A DNA stretch of 53,166 nt from Acidobacteriota bacterium (GCA_016934295.1 JAFGTD010000023.1:1-53166), one strand, 5' to 3'; positions 1-9,723 are shown, counted from the stretch's first letter. The notes: generated by a model not told the origin, from the letters alone. A program made the numbers and translations.

Positions 1-288
1 GCCCGTGGTAAAAGTACAACAGGTCGCGCGCATGGGGCTTGCGAGGCAAGCTCAAGGCGCGAGGAGGAGTCTGATGCGGCGCAACGCTTGCGTTGCGTTA
101 AGGACATCGTCGACGACGAGTAACGCAGAGATTGCCCGCAACCCCCATGCGCCCAAAGGGTTCCGGCGGCGCAGGGACATCTGCTACGTTGGCGCTCCTC
201 GACAATATCCCGCATTGACTGCGTCGCGCCGCCTTGCATCTGCCCCTGCGGCGCTCGGAACGCGGCCTATTGTACTTTTATCACGGGC
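1..288. repeat. GC-rich element bounded by 19-bp inverted repeats
   Basis: Bases 1-19 and 270-288 are reverse complements with one mismatch (left end gcccgtggtaaaagtacaa). A second inverted pair lies inside: GCGCATGGGG at 28-37 and its complement at 143-152. The frames open across it give only arginine- and alanine-rich low-complexity peptides without a ribosome binding site, so I see no gene. The element may continue left of the window. It could be a MITE-like or large palindromic intergenic repeat. No transposase is visible. Bases 289-393 hold the leader of the next gene and nothing else I recognise. Confidence 0.6.
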
Positions 289-393
289 TGTTAAGCCGCT
301 TTGCCGTTCACACGGCGGCGAAGACCTCCGGAAAATCCGGGCCGGGCCCGATATGAATGCATTTTTTCATTCCTGTTCTTGAGGATTTCTACA

Positions 394-2553
394 ATGACTA
401 GAGCGGATCAGTTGAAGGCAATCTGGGCGCCCCGTTCGGTTGCGGTAATCGGCGCTTCTGCAAATCCCCACAGCCTCGGTCGGGCGGTTTTTGCGAACCT
501 GCTTTTTGCGGGATATAACGGCTGCGTCTATCCGGTTAATATGAAGGCTAGAAGCGTTCTGGGAGTCCGGGCCTATCCCAGGGTGACGGACATCCCCGAT
601 GATATAGATCTGGCGGTTGTGCTGGTTCCGGCAGGATTTGTGCCGCAGGTTCTGAAGGATGCGGGGAGGAAAGGAGTTAAGGGTGCGATCGTTATATCAG
701 CCGGATTTAAAGAGGTAGGCGGCGAGGGGATCGAGCTCGAACGCCAACTGGAGGATATCGCTCAAACCTATGGAATGGCCATCGTCGGGCCGAACTGTTT
801 CGGAGCCATCAATACGGATCCCAATGTCTCACTCAATGCCACATTTTCCAGGAATTTCCCGCTGGCGGGGAAGATCGCGTTTATTTCTCAGAGCGGGGCG
901 GTCGGCGTCGGCGCACTGGAGTACGCCGCAGCGGAAAAAATCGGATTTTCCAAGTTCGTGTCCATTGGCAACAAGGTGGACGTCTATGAAAACGACCTGC
1001 TTGAAATACTGGCCGATGATCCCATGACGGAAGTCATACTCCTGTATCTCGAAGCACTGGAGAATCCGAAGGAATTCGTCAACCTGGCCCTGAAGATTTC
1101 CGAGAAGAAGCCGATTTTGGCGGTTAAATCGGGCCGGACCAAAGAAGGCGCGAAGGCTGCGGCCTCCCACACGGGAGCGCTTTCCGGGTCCGATGAGGCC
1201 TACGACTCGCTTTTTGCTCAATGCGGCGTGCTTCGGGTGGAAACGCTCGAAGAACTGTTCCGGTATGGTATTGCGTTTGCCGATCAGCCGCTGCCAAGAG
1301 GACCGAGAGTCGCTATTGTGACCAATGCGGGCGGGCCGGGAATTATGGCGACGGATGCCGCCGTACGGCATAATCTGGAACTGGCATCCCTGGAGCAGAA
1401 AACACAGGCGATCCTGCGGTCCGATCTTCCTTCTGCGGTCAGTCTAAAAAACCCGATTGACCTTATAGGGGATGCCGATGAAAGCCGCTATCAACTCGCG
1501 ATGCAGGCTGTGCTGACGGATGACAATGTGGACGGTGTCATTGCGATCTGCGTTCCGCAGATGGCTACAAATCTGGAGTCGGTGTCTACCACCATTGTAA
1601 AACAGGCGAGATTTTCCGACAAGCCGGTTTTTGCCGTTTACATGGCAACGGGTGATATACAGAAGTCCCTGCAGATTCTGGAAGACGCTCAGATTCCGCA
1701 TTACCGTTTTCCGGAAGACGCCGTGCGCGCCATGGGCGCGATGGTCCGTTATGACCGCTGGCGAAAGCGCCCTCGTACCGATGTGAAGCATTTTGACGAT
1801 GTGCAGCCCGATAAGGTGCGGGCGATCATCGATAAAGCCAGAAGTGAAAAACGCAGGTTTCTGCCGGAGCCGGAAGCATATGGAATCCTGGCCGCTTACG
1901 GGCTGCCTATATCGCGCACCAGGCTTGTCCACGACGATAAGGCGGCCATTGCCGCCGCGACTGAGATTGGATTTCCGGTTGCGATGAAGATTGTGTCTCC
2001 GAATATCGTCCATAAGGTCGATGTCGGCGGAGTGAAATTGAATCTTTGTTCTGAATCCGATGTGCGTCATGCCTATTCTGAACTGATGGGACAGATTAAA
2101 GCCGCAATGCAGGATGCCGAGATCTGGGGCGTGCTTATTCAGGAAATGGTCCATGGAGGGAAAGAGACGATCCTGGGAATGAAGCGGGATCCACTGTTCG
2201 GTGGATTGCTGATGTTCGGGTTAGGCGGGATCTATGTCGAAGTGTTCAAAGATGTGACCTTCCGGATTGCTCCTATAAGGGAACTCAGTGCAAAGAGTAT
2301 GATCGAACGGATTAAAGGAATTAAATTACTGAAAGGCTTCCGTGGAGAGCCGCCCTGTGATCTTGACGCAATTGCACAGTCATTGTTGCGTCTTTCCCAG
2401 TTGGTGACCGATTTTCCCGAAATTGAAGAAATGGACATCAACCCGCTGATCGTGCTTCCCGCCGGATCCGGGGCTCGTGTCGTCGATGCGCGAATTCTGA
2501 TAGGGGATTCCGATGGAAATAATTCCCCGTCTCGGGGATCCCGGCCTGATTAA
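394..2553 (+). CDS. Acyl-CoA/acetyl-CoA synthetase (ADP-forming), fused alpha-beta subunits
   Basis: Predicted to convert an acyl-CoA, ADP and phosphate to the free acid, CoA and ATP (or the reverse) in the cytoplasm. The 719-residue length fits the one-chain form. The N-terminal CoA-binding Rossmann domain opens with RSVAVIGASANP. Ligase-like domains follow, with the conserved phosphorylatable histidine in ASHTGALSG (about H259). The C-terminal half is an ATP-grasp domain (GFPVAMKIVSPNIVHKVDVG, later EEMDINPLIV). The ATG at 394 is chosen because GAGG lies 9 nt upstream. The frame is open further upstream but only into the GC-rich repeat. It is monocistronic and converges on the next gene, with a palindromic repeat between. 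Substrate specificity (acetate, propionate, branched or aryl acids) cannot be read from the sequence. Confidence 0.93.
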   Translation: MTRADQLKAIWAPRSVAVIGASANPHSLGRAVFANLLFAGYNGCVYPVNMKARSVLGVRAYPRVTDIPDDIDLAVVLVPAGFVPQVLKDAGRKGVKGAIVISAGFKEVGGEGIELERQLEDIAQTYGMAIVGPNCFGAINTDPNVSLNATFSRNFPLAGKIAFISQSGAVGVGALEYAAAEKIGFSKFVSIGNKVDVYENDLLEILADDPMTEVILLYLEALENPKEFVNLALKISEKKPILAVKSGRTKEGAKAAASHTGALSGSDEAYDSLFAQCGVLRVETLEELFRYGIAFADQPLPRGPRVAIVTNAGGPGIMATDAAVRHNLELASLEQKTQAILRSDLPSAVSLKNPIDLIGDADESRYQLAMQAVLTDDNVDGVIAICVPQMATNLESVSTTIVKQARFSDKPVFAVYMATGDIQKSLQILEDAQIPHYRFPEDAVRAMGAMVRYDRWRKRPRTDVKHFDDVQPDKVRAIIDKARSEKRRFLPEPEAYGILAAYGLPISRTRLVHDDKAAIAAATEIGFPVAMKIVSPNIVHKVDVGGVKLNLCSESDVRHAYSELMGQIKAAMQDAEIWGVLIQEMVHGGKETILGMKRDPLFGGLLMFGLGGIYVEVFKDVTFRIAPIRELSAKSMIERIKGIKLLKGFRGEPPCDLDAIAQSLLRLSQLVTDFPEIEEMDINPLIVLPAGSGARVVDARILIGDSDGNNSPSRGSRPD

Positions 2554-2567
2554 GGATTAAGAGTACA

Positions 2568-2594
2568 GGGCGAACACGGAAGGTTCGCCCCTAC
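2568..2594. repeat. Dispersed palindrome, copy 1 (GGGCGAAC...GTTCGCCCCTAC)
   Basis: GGGCGAAC at 2568-2575 and GTTCGCCC at 2583-2590 form a perfect 8-bp stem with a 7-nt loop, followed by CTAC. The same unit occurs at 13442 and 14467 and in degraded form near 46231. This copy lies between convergent genes. Its trailing CTA supplies, on the minus strand, the TAG stop codon of the sulfatase-family gene. It resembles REP-type repeats and could also act as a weak bidirectional terminator. Confidence 0.75.
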
Positions 2595-4459
2595 CGCGAT
2601 GAAGGATCTTTGCCGATGGATTCCGGTGCCGGCGAAGGGTTTCCTCTGTTCTTGAAAAAATCCTCAATCAGGTACATGTATTCGGCAGGATCGCGGATCT
2701 CCGGATTTTGTTCTTCAGGATCCTGCATCAGGTCATAAATCTTGATATCCTGACTCAGAACGTCGAAAAGATATTTCCTCGGGTATTGCACAACAGATAT
2801 ATATCCTCCGCCATACGGTTGAATGGAGAGCTTACTCTTTTGAGGCTCAGTGCGCCGGTAATTTTGATTCGCCAGCAGCCATGGAGCGAAAGATTCCCCG
2901 AGTAAGCGATTCCGGTTCAGACCGATCATATCAAGGATGGATGGCAGAATATCCATCTGACTGAACCGGTGGGTAACGGTATTTCCTATCGCAAAATCCT
3001 CCCTTTTCGTCGAAGGCGGGGTAAAAAGCAGTGTGATCAGGAAGTTTTCTTCATACGCGCCCCGTTCGTTATAGATGTTGTGCTTGTGGCGCGGCATTGG
3101 CCAGGCGTGATCGCTGACCGCAATCAGAGAGCTCCGAGGCGCATAATGCCGCCGGTAAATATCGTATAAATGCCCGAAATATGCATCCTGGACAAAGGTT
3201 GTGTTTGACAGGCGTTCCTGAAATTTATCCGGATGCGGAAACGGGATTTGGTCCCGGAGGGCATCATCCAGAACTTCGAAAGGTGCATGGTTTGTTGCAC
3301 CCGTATCGATAAAAACGAAAAGTTTATCGTTCGCATGGTGATCCTGGATGTATTCATGAACCCGGGTATAAAAGATGTCTTCCCTGTAGCCCCAGTCAAA
3401 CTTAATATCTTCCGGATGCACAATATTATCCGCGAGGACTCTCTCAAACCCGATCGATTTTGCAAAGCTGACGATTCGTGGATTGTGACTTCCGCCAAAA
3501 AAATAGAGAGTACTGTAGCCCAGGGCTTTGAATATTCTCGGAAGGCAACTCAGTTTGTTGATTTCTTCTGCAGAGTAGTCGTCTACCAGGGCACCTTCAA
3601 TATTCGGAGGGACTCCGCAGAGAATGCATTCATAACCACGCAGGCTCTGGATGGAATTGGCATATAGCTGTCTGAACAGAATTCCATCCCGGGAAGCTTT
3701 CAGCAATTGTGGAGTGATCTGCGGGCCGACAAGGAGATCGTTCAGGCTTTCCTGTTTGACGACGAATATAACGTCTCCCAGTATGGAAGGGACGCCTTGA
3801 CGGATATCGGCGTAAGTATCGGATCGAAGCGCCTCAATATGATCCTGATAAAGCCGGCGATAATCGTTTCTGAGTTGACGGTCACTGATGAAATTAGCAT
3901 AAACGAAACCCGCAGCAGAACTGCGGATCGAACCTATCGTTGCAAGCTGGCAGATCATACTGGAAACAATGACCGCGGCGAAAATTATCCCCAGCTTCCG
4001 GGAATTTTTCAAAATCCCGGTTATCAGCGGAAAAGCCTGTTGTTGCAGGAGGATGCATACTGCGACAGACAGCGTAACGCCGAACATCCATGGGGCAAAA
4101 AGCTTCCACAGAACGGGAAGGGCATCTGCGGAGTTGTACCAAAAAAAGAAAAAGTCAAAATCCGTTTTTCTTACGGACTTGTATATTGCCAGCAGGATCA
4201 TGAAATGGATGTAAATGGAGCTTAATAAAAGGAAGAAGATCCGGGCGGTACGATTCGCCCATAGAGGTTGGATCGTAGTCAATAGCGCATATGCGAGAAT
4301 GGGCAGAAGAAGAACGAAAAGGACATTAATGAATAAAAGCAGCGTGTGTATCTGGAAAAACGGAAGGTCCTGGATGTAAGTGTCTATCTCCAATCCACAA
4401 AAGCTGCCGACGATCGCCAGATAAAGGATTAACAAAGACCAACCGATTTTATTCGACAT
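2591..4459 (-). CDS. Membrane sulfatase-family phosphotransferase or hydrolase (LTA synthase-like)
   Basis: A 622-residue inner-membrane protein with about five N-terminal transmembrane helices (roughly 8-26, 41-62, 72-94, 121-141, 155-175) and a large alkaline-phosphatase-fold domain facing the periplasm. Recognisable elements are VKQES (234-238, candidate metal-ligand Glu), NSIQSLRGYE (around 269-277, candidate nucleophile region, S272) and SDHAWPMPRHKHN (449-461, metal-binding Asp-His and following His residues). This layout is known from lipoteichoic acid synthases, phosphoethanolamine transferases and OpgB-type phosphoglycerol transferases. A role in decorating lipid A or periplasmic glycans is an inference, and true sulfatase activity is less likely. 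No strong ribosome binding site precedes the ATG. It is divergent from the nucleotide-sugar dehydrogenase, so a cell-surface theme is possible. Confidence 0.8.
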   Translation of the reverse strand: MSNKIGWSLLILYLAIVGSFCGLEIDTYIQDLPFFQIHTLLLFINVLFVLLLPILAYALLTTIQPLWANRTARIFFLLLSSIYIHFMILLAIYKSVRKTDFDFFFFWYNSADALPVLWKLFAPWMFGVTLSVAVCILLQQQAFPLITGILKNSRKLGIIFAAVIVSSMICQLATIGSIRSSAAGFVYANFISDRQLRNDYRRLYQDHIEALRSDTYADIRQGVPSILGDVIFVVKQESLNDLLVGPQITPQLLKASRDGILFRQLYANSIQSLRGYECILCGVPPNIEGALVDDYSAEEINKLSCLPRIFKALGYSTLYFFGGSHNPRIVSFAKSIGFERVLADNIVHPEDIKFDWGYREDIFYTRVHEYIQDHHANDKLFVFIDTGATNHAPFEVLDDALRDQIPFPHPDKFQERLSNTTFVQDAYFGHLYDIYRRHYAPRSSLIAVSDHAWPMPRHKHNIYNERGAYEENFLITLLFTPPSTKREDFAIGNTVTHRFSQMDILPSILDMIGLNRNRLLGESFAPWLLANQNYRRTEPQKSKLSIQPYGGGYISVVQYPRKYLFDVLSQDIKIYDLMQDPEEQNPEIRDPAEYMYLIEDFFKNRGNPSPAPESIGKDPSSR

Positions 4460-4958
4460 AATCTGAAACGGTAAAATAATATTTTATGTATTCCGGCCGC
4501 GGTCGCTCCACTGCATACCGATAGTATATTTATCAGACGGGTGTTATAAAAACGCGCGTGACAAGCCAAATTGTAACTCAAATTCTGATTTCATCCCGAA
4601 AAAGCATATCATAGGCGTTTACCGGGTGCACAATGCGAACGTCGAATTTTAATTCTTATTCCATGACAAGAGAAGGCAAGCTGCCGGTTTTCATAATTGT
4701 ATTTTTTCGAACCTGATAGGACTGTCCTGCCGATAGAGTTTTGAGGTTGGATTTTGCCGTGCCCGGGGGAATACAATCGTCTTCTAAGCTTGAATATACA
4801 ATGCGTTAGAGATGAATTCCTCGTATAGATGTATAATGGCACCCGCAGCCTGTTGTGTTTCAACCACAGGCTTGCTGAATGCTGCGGGAAAATCGAAACC
4901 TGTACATAAGCCCTGTTGTAAATTATAAATAATTCCGGGAGCAAGAAAGGAAACGCAC
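4460..4958. promoter_or_regulatory. 499-bp divergent intergenic region with candidate promoter
   Basis: It separates the minus-strand sulfatase-family gene from the plus-strand dehydrogenase. A perfect TATAAT stands at 4832-4837 on the plus strand, about 120 nt before the dehydrogenase start, without a convincing -35 hexamer. I see no other structure and no credible small gene. Confidence 0.3.
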
Positions 4959-6245
4959 ATGAAGATAGCTGTTGTGGGACTTGGTTATGTAGGACTGCCC
5001 CTGTCGCTGCAATTTGCCCGCGTTGGTGTGGAGGTGCTTGGACTGGATGTGGATCAGAAGAAGACGGATGCACTCAATGCCGGAGAAAGCTATATCAAAC
5101 ACATTGAAGCTTCGGAAATTGTCGAAGCTGTAAAGAACGGCGTATTCAAGGCTTCGGTGGATTTTTCGAAAGTGAGCGAAGTGGAAGCCGTTATCATCTG
5201 CGTTCCGACCCCCTTGAATAAAAATCGCGAACCCGATATCAGCTACATTGTAGAAACCGGCAAATCCGTTGCCCCGCACCTGACAAAGGGATGTCTTGTC
5301 GTACTTGAATCGACCACGTATCCGGGGACGACGGATGAAGATCTGCGCGAGGTTCTGGAGTCGGGATCCGGAATGAAGGCCGGTGAGGATTTCCACCTTG
5401 CCTTTTCACCCGAGAGAGAGGACCCGGGCAATCCGGACAGTAAAGTCGCCCTGATTCCTAAAGTCGTGGGCGGATTTACTCCCGAATGTCTCAAAAAAGC
5501 CTCGGATTTATACTCGAAAGCAATCAAGACCATCGTTCCGGTTTCTTCCTGCCGTGCTGCGGAAGCCACGAAATTGCTGGAAAATACGTTCCGGGCGATC
5601 AACATTGCCCTGGTGAATGAATTGAAGATAGTCTATGAATCGATGAACATCGATATCTGGGAAGTCATCAATTCGGCAAAGACAAAGCCGTTCGGTTTTA
5701 TGCCCTTCTACCCCGGACCCGGCCTGGGCGGTCACTGTATCCCGATCGATCCCTTTTATTTGACCTGGAAGGCCAGGGAGTTCGAGCAGCATACACGCTT
5801 CATCGAACTTGCAGGCGAAATCAATACGTCCATGCCGAATTATGTTATAGGAAGAGTGATGGAAGCCCTCAACCAGCGGCGCAAATCCCTGAACGGCTCC
5901 AAAGTGTTGATTATAGGTCTGGCATACAAGCCCGATGTGGATGACGATAGAGAGTCTCCCAGCTATGTGCTGATGGATTTATTAAAAAAACGCGGGGCGG
6001 AGGTCAACTACTACGATCCGCATATTCCCGTCGTTCGACCCAGCAGGGAATACGGCCATTGGGCCGGGGAAAAGTCTATCGAGTGGAAAGGCGAAATCCT
6101 GCAGAAATTCGACCTGGTTCTCATATCGACCAGGCATGCGGACGTGGATTACAGCGAACTGGCAAAATACGCCGAATGTATTGTGGATACGCGCAACGCC
6201 ATGGAAGGTGTCGAAACCCGCCCCGGCCAGGTCTGGAAGGCTTAG
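4959..6245 (+). CDS. UDP-N-acetylglucosamine-type 6-dehydrogenase (WbpA/WecC family)
   Basis: NAD-dependent oxidation of C6 of a UDP-sugar to the uronic acid, for surface polysaccharide synthesis. The Rossmann motif GLGYVGLP lies at residues 7-14. The middle domain carries CVPTPLN (81-87) and AFSPERE (148-154), and the catalytic cysteine is C260 in GGHCIPIDP. The C-terminal UDP-binding domain shows GLAYKPDVDDDRESPS. The 428-residue length and the GGHCIPIDPFYL form match UDP-HexNAc dehydrogenases better than UDP-glucose dehydrogenases. A ribosome binding site AAGGAAA precedes the ATG. No partner epimerase or glycosyltransferase is adjacent, so the product sugar stays open. Confidence 0.9.
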   Translation: MKIAVVGLGYVGLPLSLQFARVGVEVLGLDVDQKKTDALNAGESYIKHIEASEIVEAVKNGVFKASVDFSKVSEVEAVIICVPTPLNKNREPDISYIVETGKSVAPHLTKGCLVVLESTTYPGTTDEDLREVLESGSGMKAGEDFHLAFSPEREDPGNPDSKVALIPKVVGGFTPECLKKASDLYSKAIKTIVPVSSCRAAEATKLLENTFRAINIALVNELKIVYESMNIDIWEVINSAKTKPFGFMPFYPGPGLGGHCIPIDPFYLTWKAREFEQHTRFIELAGEINTSMPNYVIGRVMEALNQRRKSLNGSKVLIIGLAYKPDVDDDRESPSYVLMDLLKKRGAEVNYYDPHIPVVRPSREYGHWAGEKSIEWKGEILQKFDLVLISTRHADVDYSELAKYAECIVDTRNAMEGVETRPGQVWKA

Positions 6246-6667
6246 CACCTTTTTGCACCGCTTGTATCTTCAAACAGTAGATCAGGAATCCGCCGCCGCA
6301 TTCTCCGGCACCCGCTCTGCTCGGTGGCGCCGGGTCCCGTGAGTTGCTTTTCCCGGAACTTTATCCGCTACGGCAGGTCGACGCCCATAATCCTGAACTG
6401 GCTTCCACGTAGTAGCATATCCCTACCGGCGATAAAGGAAAATGATTAATCGCGCCCTGCGGAACTCCGGATAGTCTGTTCCTTCATTTTTTATTTATTC
6501 ATCTCTCCTTTTATGTCGATTCATATTTCTGTGAATCGCTTTTTCTGCACCCGCTTACATCCTGAAAATTTCACCCGGAAGGAAAACTCGCTATTGGTGA
6601 TTCCCGTCACTGGTTTCGATTCCATTTTGATCGATATTAATAGGCAAAGATAGCGAGGAATAGAAAT
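6246..6667 (+). other. 422-bp leader region of the Fn3 protein, possible structured RNA
   Basis: No gene seen. Around 6315-6362 the sequence can form alternative hairpins: CCGGC with GCCGG, then CCGGG with CCCGG around a loop ending in TTTT. This resembles a structured leader or attenuator, but I do not recognise a known riboswitch. The last 60 bases hold the GAGGAA ribosome binding site of the downstream gene. Confidence 0.3.
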
Positions 6668-9571
6668 ATGCCGCAATATATACGATTTCATCGTTCCATA
6701 ATTTTAGGGATGTGCTTTTTGCTCTGCACCTGTCTGGAAGTCTTCGCCGGTGATGTTTCGCTGGCCTGGAATCCAAGCGTGTCCGAGGGCGTTGTAGGGT
6801 ATAAGGTGTATTATGGAAATTCTTCGCGATCTTACGGTTCCTCTCAAACAGTTGGAAATCAGACCTCCTATACCGTTGCCGGCTTATCAGACGGCACTTA
6901 TTACTTCTCTGTAACGGCTTTCGACGCCGCCGGGAATGAAAGCGGATTCTCCAACGAAGTCTCGACCGCTGTCGGAGCAATAACCCCGACCGATACGACG
7001 CCGCCTATAATCAGCTCGGTTGCCAGTTCAGGCATTACTGCATCTGGAGCGACGATAAGCTGGACGACGAATGAAGCATCTACAAGCCGTGTAGAGTATG
7101 GAACGACTACAGGGTACGGCAGTATGACGAACCTCAATACCTCGATGCAAACATCGCATGCTCAGGCATTGAGTGGATTAACCGCGGGAACTTTATATCA
7201 TTATAGAGTTACGTCAACGGATGAGGCCGGGAATCTGGCTGTATCTGGAGACTATACCTTCACGACTTCCGAGGTTTTTGATACGACGCCGCCGGTAATC
7301 AGCGCGGTCGCCGCTTCGGGCATCACGGAAAACGGCGCGACGATAAGCTGGACGACGAATGAAGCATCTACAGGCCGGGTAGAGTACGGAACGACCGCAG
7401 GGTATGGCAGTACCACGAACCTCAATACTGCGATGCAGACGTCCCATGTCCAGGCATTAAGCGGTTTGACTGGAGGGACTTTATATCATTTTAGAGTGTT
7501 ATCCATGGATGAAGAAGGCAACCTGGCGGAATCCGGCGATTACACCTTCACGACTTCCCATCCGGTCGATACGACGCCGCCGGAGATCAGTTCGGTCACC
7601 GCTTCGGGAATTACGTTAAACGGCGCGACGATAAGCTGGACGACGAACGAAGCATCCACGAGTCAGGTGGAGTATGGAACAACTACGGAATACGGCGGTA
7701 CAACCAGCCTCAATACTTCGATGCAGACGTCGCACGCTCAAACTTTGAGCGGATTATCGATGGACAGGTTGTATCACTATCGAGTCCGGTCCAGAGATGC
7801 CGCCGGGAACCTGGCTGTCTCAGCCGATTTTACCTTCAGAACACAGCCAGATACGACGCCGCCGACGATCGGATCGGTAATCGTTTCGGGAATAACCGGT
7901 ACGGAAGCCACCATAACGTGGACCACAAACGAGGCATCCGACACCCAGGTGGAGTATGGGACGACTACTGAGTACGGCAGCACAACGATTCTCGATGCCG
8001 CGATGCAGACGTCGCACGCTCAGGTCCTGAGCGGTCTTACAATGGGCGAACTCTATCACTTTAGAGTCATGTCAAGCGACGAGGAGGAAAACCTTGCCGT
8101 ATCCGAGGACTATTCCTTCACGGCAATGCCCCCGGCATCGACAATGACTGCACCGCTGTTTACTACGGGGCAGATCTCCGGGAGCAGCGAACTGTATGTC
8201 GGAACGGCAATTACCAATATGGATGCCGGCGCAGCCACAATAATATTCACGGCATTCGACCGGGAAGGAAACCGGATTGTCGGAGAGGAGATTACAAATC
8301 CTGTAGAATATCAGCTGAATCCGGGCGCCCAACTTCCGCTGATTGACGTGCAGATATTCGGAGATAATCTCTCGCAATTCCACTCTAACGGGTGGGTGCG
8401 AATGGAATCGACATCCGATCAGGTGCGCGGATTTTTCCTGACCTTTGACGGCCGGACACGCCGAATGGACGGCGCCGGTTTCGTCGCTGAACCGTTGAGC
8501 GATTTTATTTTTACGGACATTGAGGCCGACGGCGCAAATAAAATTGTACTCATTAACAACAATCCAGAAAACGCAAGCGTTACAATCGACCTGGTTCGGG
8601 CGAACGGCACAACCAGGGATTCCGTCACGGAAACCATCGGTAGTTATGAATCGATGGCGGCGAATATATACGACGATCTGTTCGATGGAAGAACTCCCGA
8701 CGCTACGGATTATGTCCGGGTTTCCGCTACTCACGGTGTCGAACCTTTCCTGATGCTGCAGCAGGGAACGGGGGATATTTCCTTTATCCCGGCGCAGAAT
8801 ACGAGCGAAGGGGCGCCGATCGTGTACTCTCCACAGTATCTGTTCAACAGAACCTATCGAACCAGCCTTTCTGTCGTAAACCTCGATTCCAGCGCGGGAA
8901 GCGTTCGATTCCAGCTTTTCGGTGAAGACGGGGTACAGATAGGTGAAACGGAAGAAATGCTCCTGGAGCCTAACGGTAAACTCTATGTCGATGATCCGGA
9001 ATTCTTCCTGACTCCCGCTGTAATTGAAGAGCAGGTAGCCAGTGTTGTGAGAGAAGGCGCGAATCGTATCGCCGGAATACTTTTCGGGGATAGTGAGGAG
9101 AGGGAATATTCCTCTGAAACGTCTACTTCTTTGACGGATGGATATGTCAAGGTTACAGGTGACGGGATCCGAATTGCCGGCAATGTGACGTTTCGGGATC
9201 GTAATCGAGAGACTTTCGTTTCTACGCTACCCTTAATTTCGGAGCTTCAGCAATCGCTGGTATTCAGCCATGTTGCATCCGACGATCAGTATTTTACAGG
9301 GATTGCGCTTGTCAATCCGGGCAGTTCCACCGCGACGGTAACTCTGAATCTGTATACGGTTGAAGGAAATCCCGTGACCGGTACAACACTGTCAATCCCT
9401 GCAAGGCAGCGTGAATGCCGACCCTTGACGGAAATTTTCCCCTCGCTTCAGGGTGTGGATCTGACGAATGGATATATCAGGCTCTCATCGGATGTTCCTG
9501 TGGCGGCATACTCAATGTTCGGTACGCATGATTTATCGATGCTGTCGGCCATCCCCGGTACCGCGGAATAG
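6668..9571 (+). CDS. Secreted fibronectin type III repeat protein with four-fold C-terminal repeat
   Basis: A 967-residue protein starting with a signal peptide (hydrophobic IILGMCFLLCTCL, likely cleavage after VFA). A first divergent Fn3 domain (about 29-105, VSLAWNPSVSEGVVGYKVYYG) is followed by four closely similar Fn3-like modules at about 109-204, 205-300, 301-394 and 395-487. Each opens with DTTPP and carries the ISWTTNEAS strand and YHYRV or YHFRV. Residues 490-967 contain four weakly similar blocks of about 100-140 residues with the pattern alpha/beta-free strand, G-x-A-x-x-N, a G-containing turn, then a YIRL/YVRV/YVKV strand. I do not know a name for them. No sortase motif, PEP-CTERM or autotransporter domain is visible. 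It is probably an extracellular or cell-surface adhesin-like protein. GAGGAA upstream supports the start. Confidence 0.85.
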   Translation: MPQYIRFHRSIILGMCFLLCTCLEVFAGDVSLAWNPSVSEGVVGYKVYYGNSSRSYGSSQTVGNQTSYTVAGLSDGTYYFSVTAFDAAGNESGFSNEVSTAVGAITPTDTTPPIISSVASSGITASGATISWTTNEASTSRVEYGTTTGYGSMTNLNTSMQTSHAQALSGLTAGTLYHYRVTSTDEAGNLAVSGDYTFTTSEVFDTTPPVISAVAASGITENGATISWTTNEASTGRVEYGTTAGYGSTTNLNTAMQTSHVQALSGLTGGTLYHFRVLSMDEEGNLAESGDYTFTTSHPVDTTPPEISSVTASGITLNGATISWTTNEASTSQVEYGTTTEYGGTTSLNTSMQTSHAQTLSGLSMDRLYHYRVRSRDAAGNLAVSADFTFRTQPDTTPPTIGSVIVSGITGTEATITWTTNEASDTQVEYGTTTEYGSTTILDAAMQTSHAQVLSGLTMGELYHFRVMSSDEEENLAVSEDYSFTAMPPASTMTAPLFTTGQISGSSELYVGTAITNMDAGAATIIFTAFDREGNRIVGEEITNPVEYQLNPGAQLPLIDVQIFGDNLSQFHSNGWVRMESTSDQVRGFFLTFDGRTRRMDGAGFVAEPLSDFIFTDIEADGANKIVLINNNPENASVTIDLVRANGTTRDSVTETIGSYESMAANIYDDLFDGRTPDATDYVRVSATHGVEPFLMLQQGTGDISFIPAQNTSEGAPIVYSPQYLFNRTYRTSLSVVNLDSSAGSVRFQLFGEDGVQIGETEEMLLEPNGKLYVDDPEFFLTPAVIEEQVASVVREGANRIAGILFGDSEEREYSSETSTSLTDGYVKVTGDGIRIAGNVTFRDRNRETFVSTLPLISELQQSLVFSHVASDDQYFTGIALVNPGSSTATVTLNLYTVEGNPVTGTTLSIPARQRECRPLTEIFPSLQGVDLTNGYIRLSSDVPVAAYSMFGTHDLSMLSAIPGTAE
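6992..8130 (+). repeat. In-gene tandem repeat, 288/288/282-bp units encoding Fn3 modules
   Basis: The DTTPP codons start at 6992, 7280, 7568 and 7850. The stretch gacgataagctggacgacga recurs at 7051, 7339 and 7627, exactly 288 bp apart, with a diverged counterpart 282 bp further. The high DNA identity of the first three units points to recent duplication or gene conversion, and module number may vary between strains. Confidence 0.85.
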
Positions 9572-9723
9572 CACTCTCGAGTTCTCGGATGCGCAGCACG
9601 CAGCCTGCAAGTTGTCGGGAAAAGAAGAACGGTTTTTCCCCGGCAACGGATTGCTGTTAATACCGCCGCTTTTTTCTTTTGAATTTTATCTGAAATAATC
9701 GATTCCCATTCTCAAGGCGATAT

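Noticed and set aside
5-382. 125-codon open frame across the first 380 bases
   Set aside because: Arginine-rich low-complexity peptide inside an inverted-repeat element, no ribosome binding site and overlap with the acyl-CoA synthetase start.
1444-2154. 236-codon minus-strand frame within the acyl-CoA synthetase
   Set aside because: Shadow of a clearly recognisable gene on the other strand; no family features of its own.
4836-4860. Possible sigma54 promoter (TGGCAC...)
   Set aside because: The GG-N10-GC spacing is not met.
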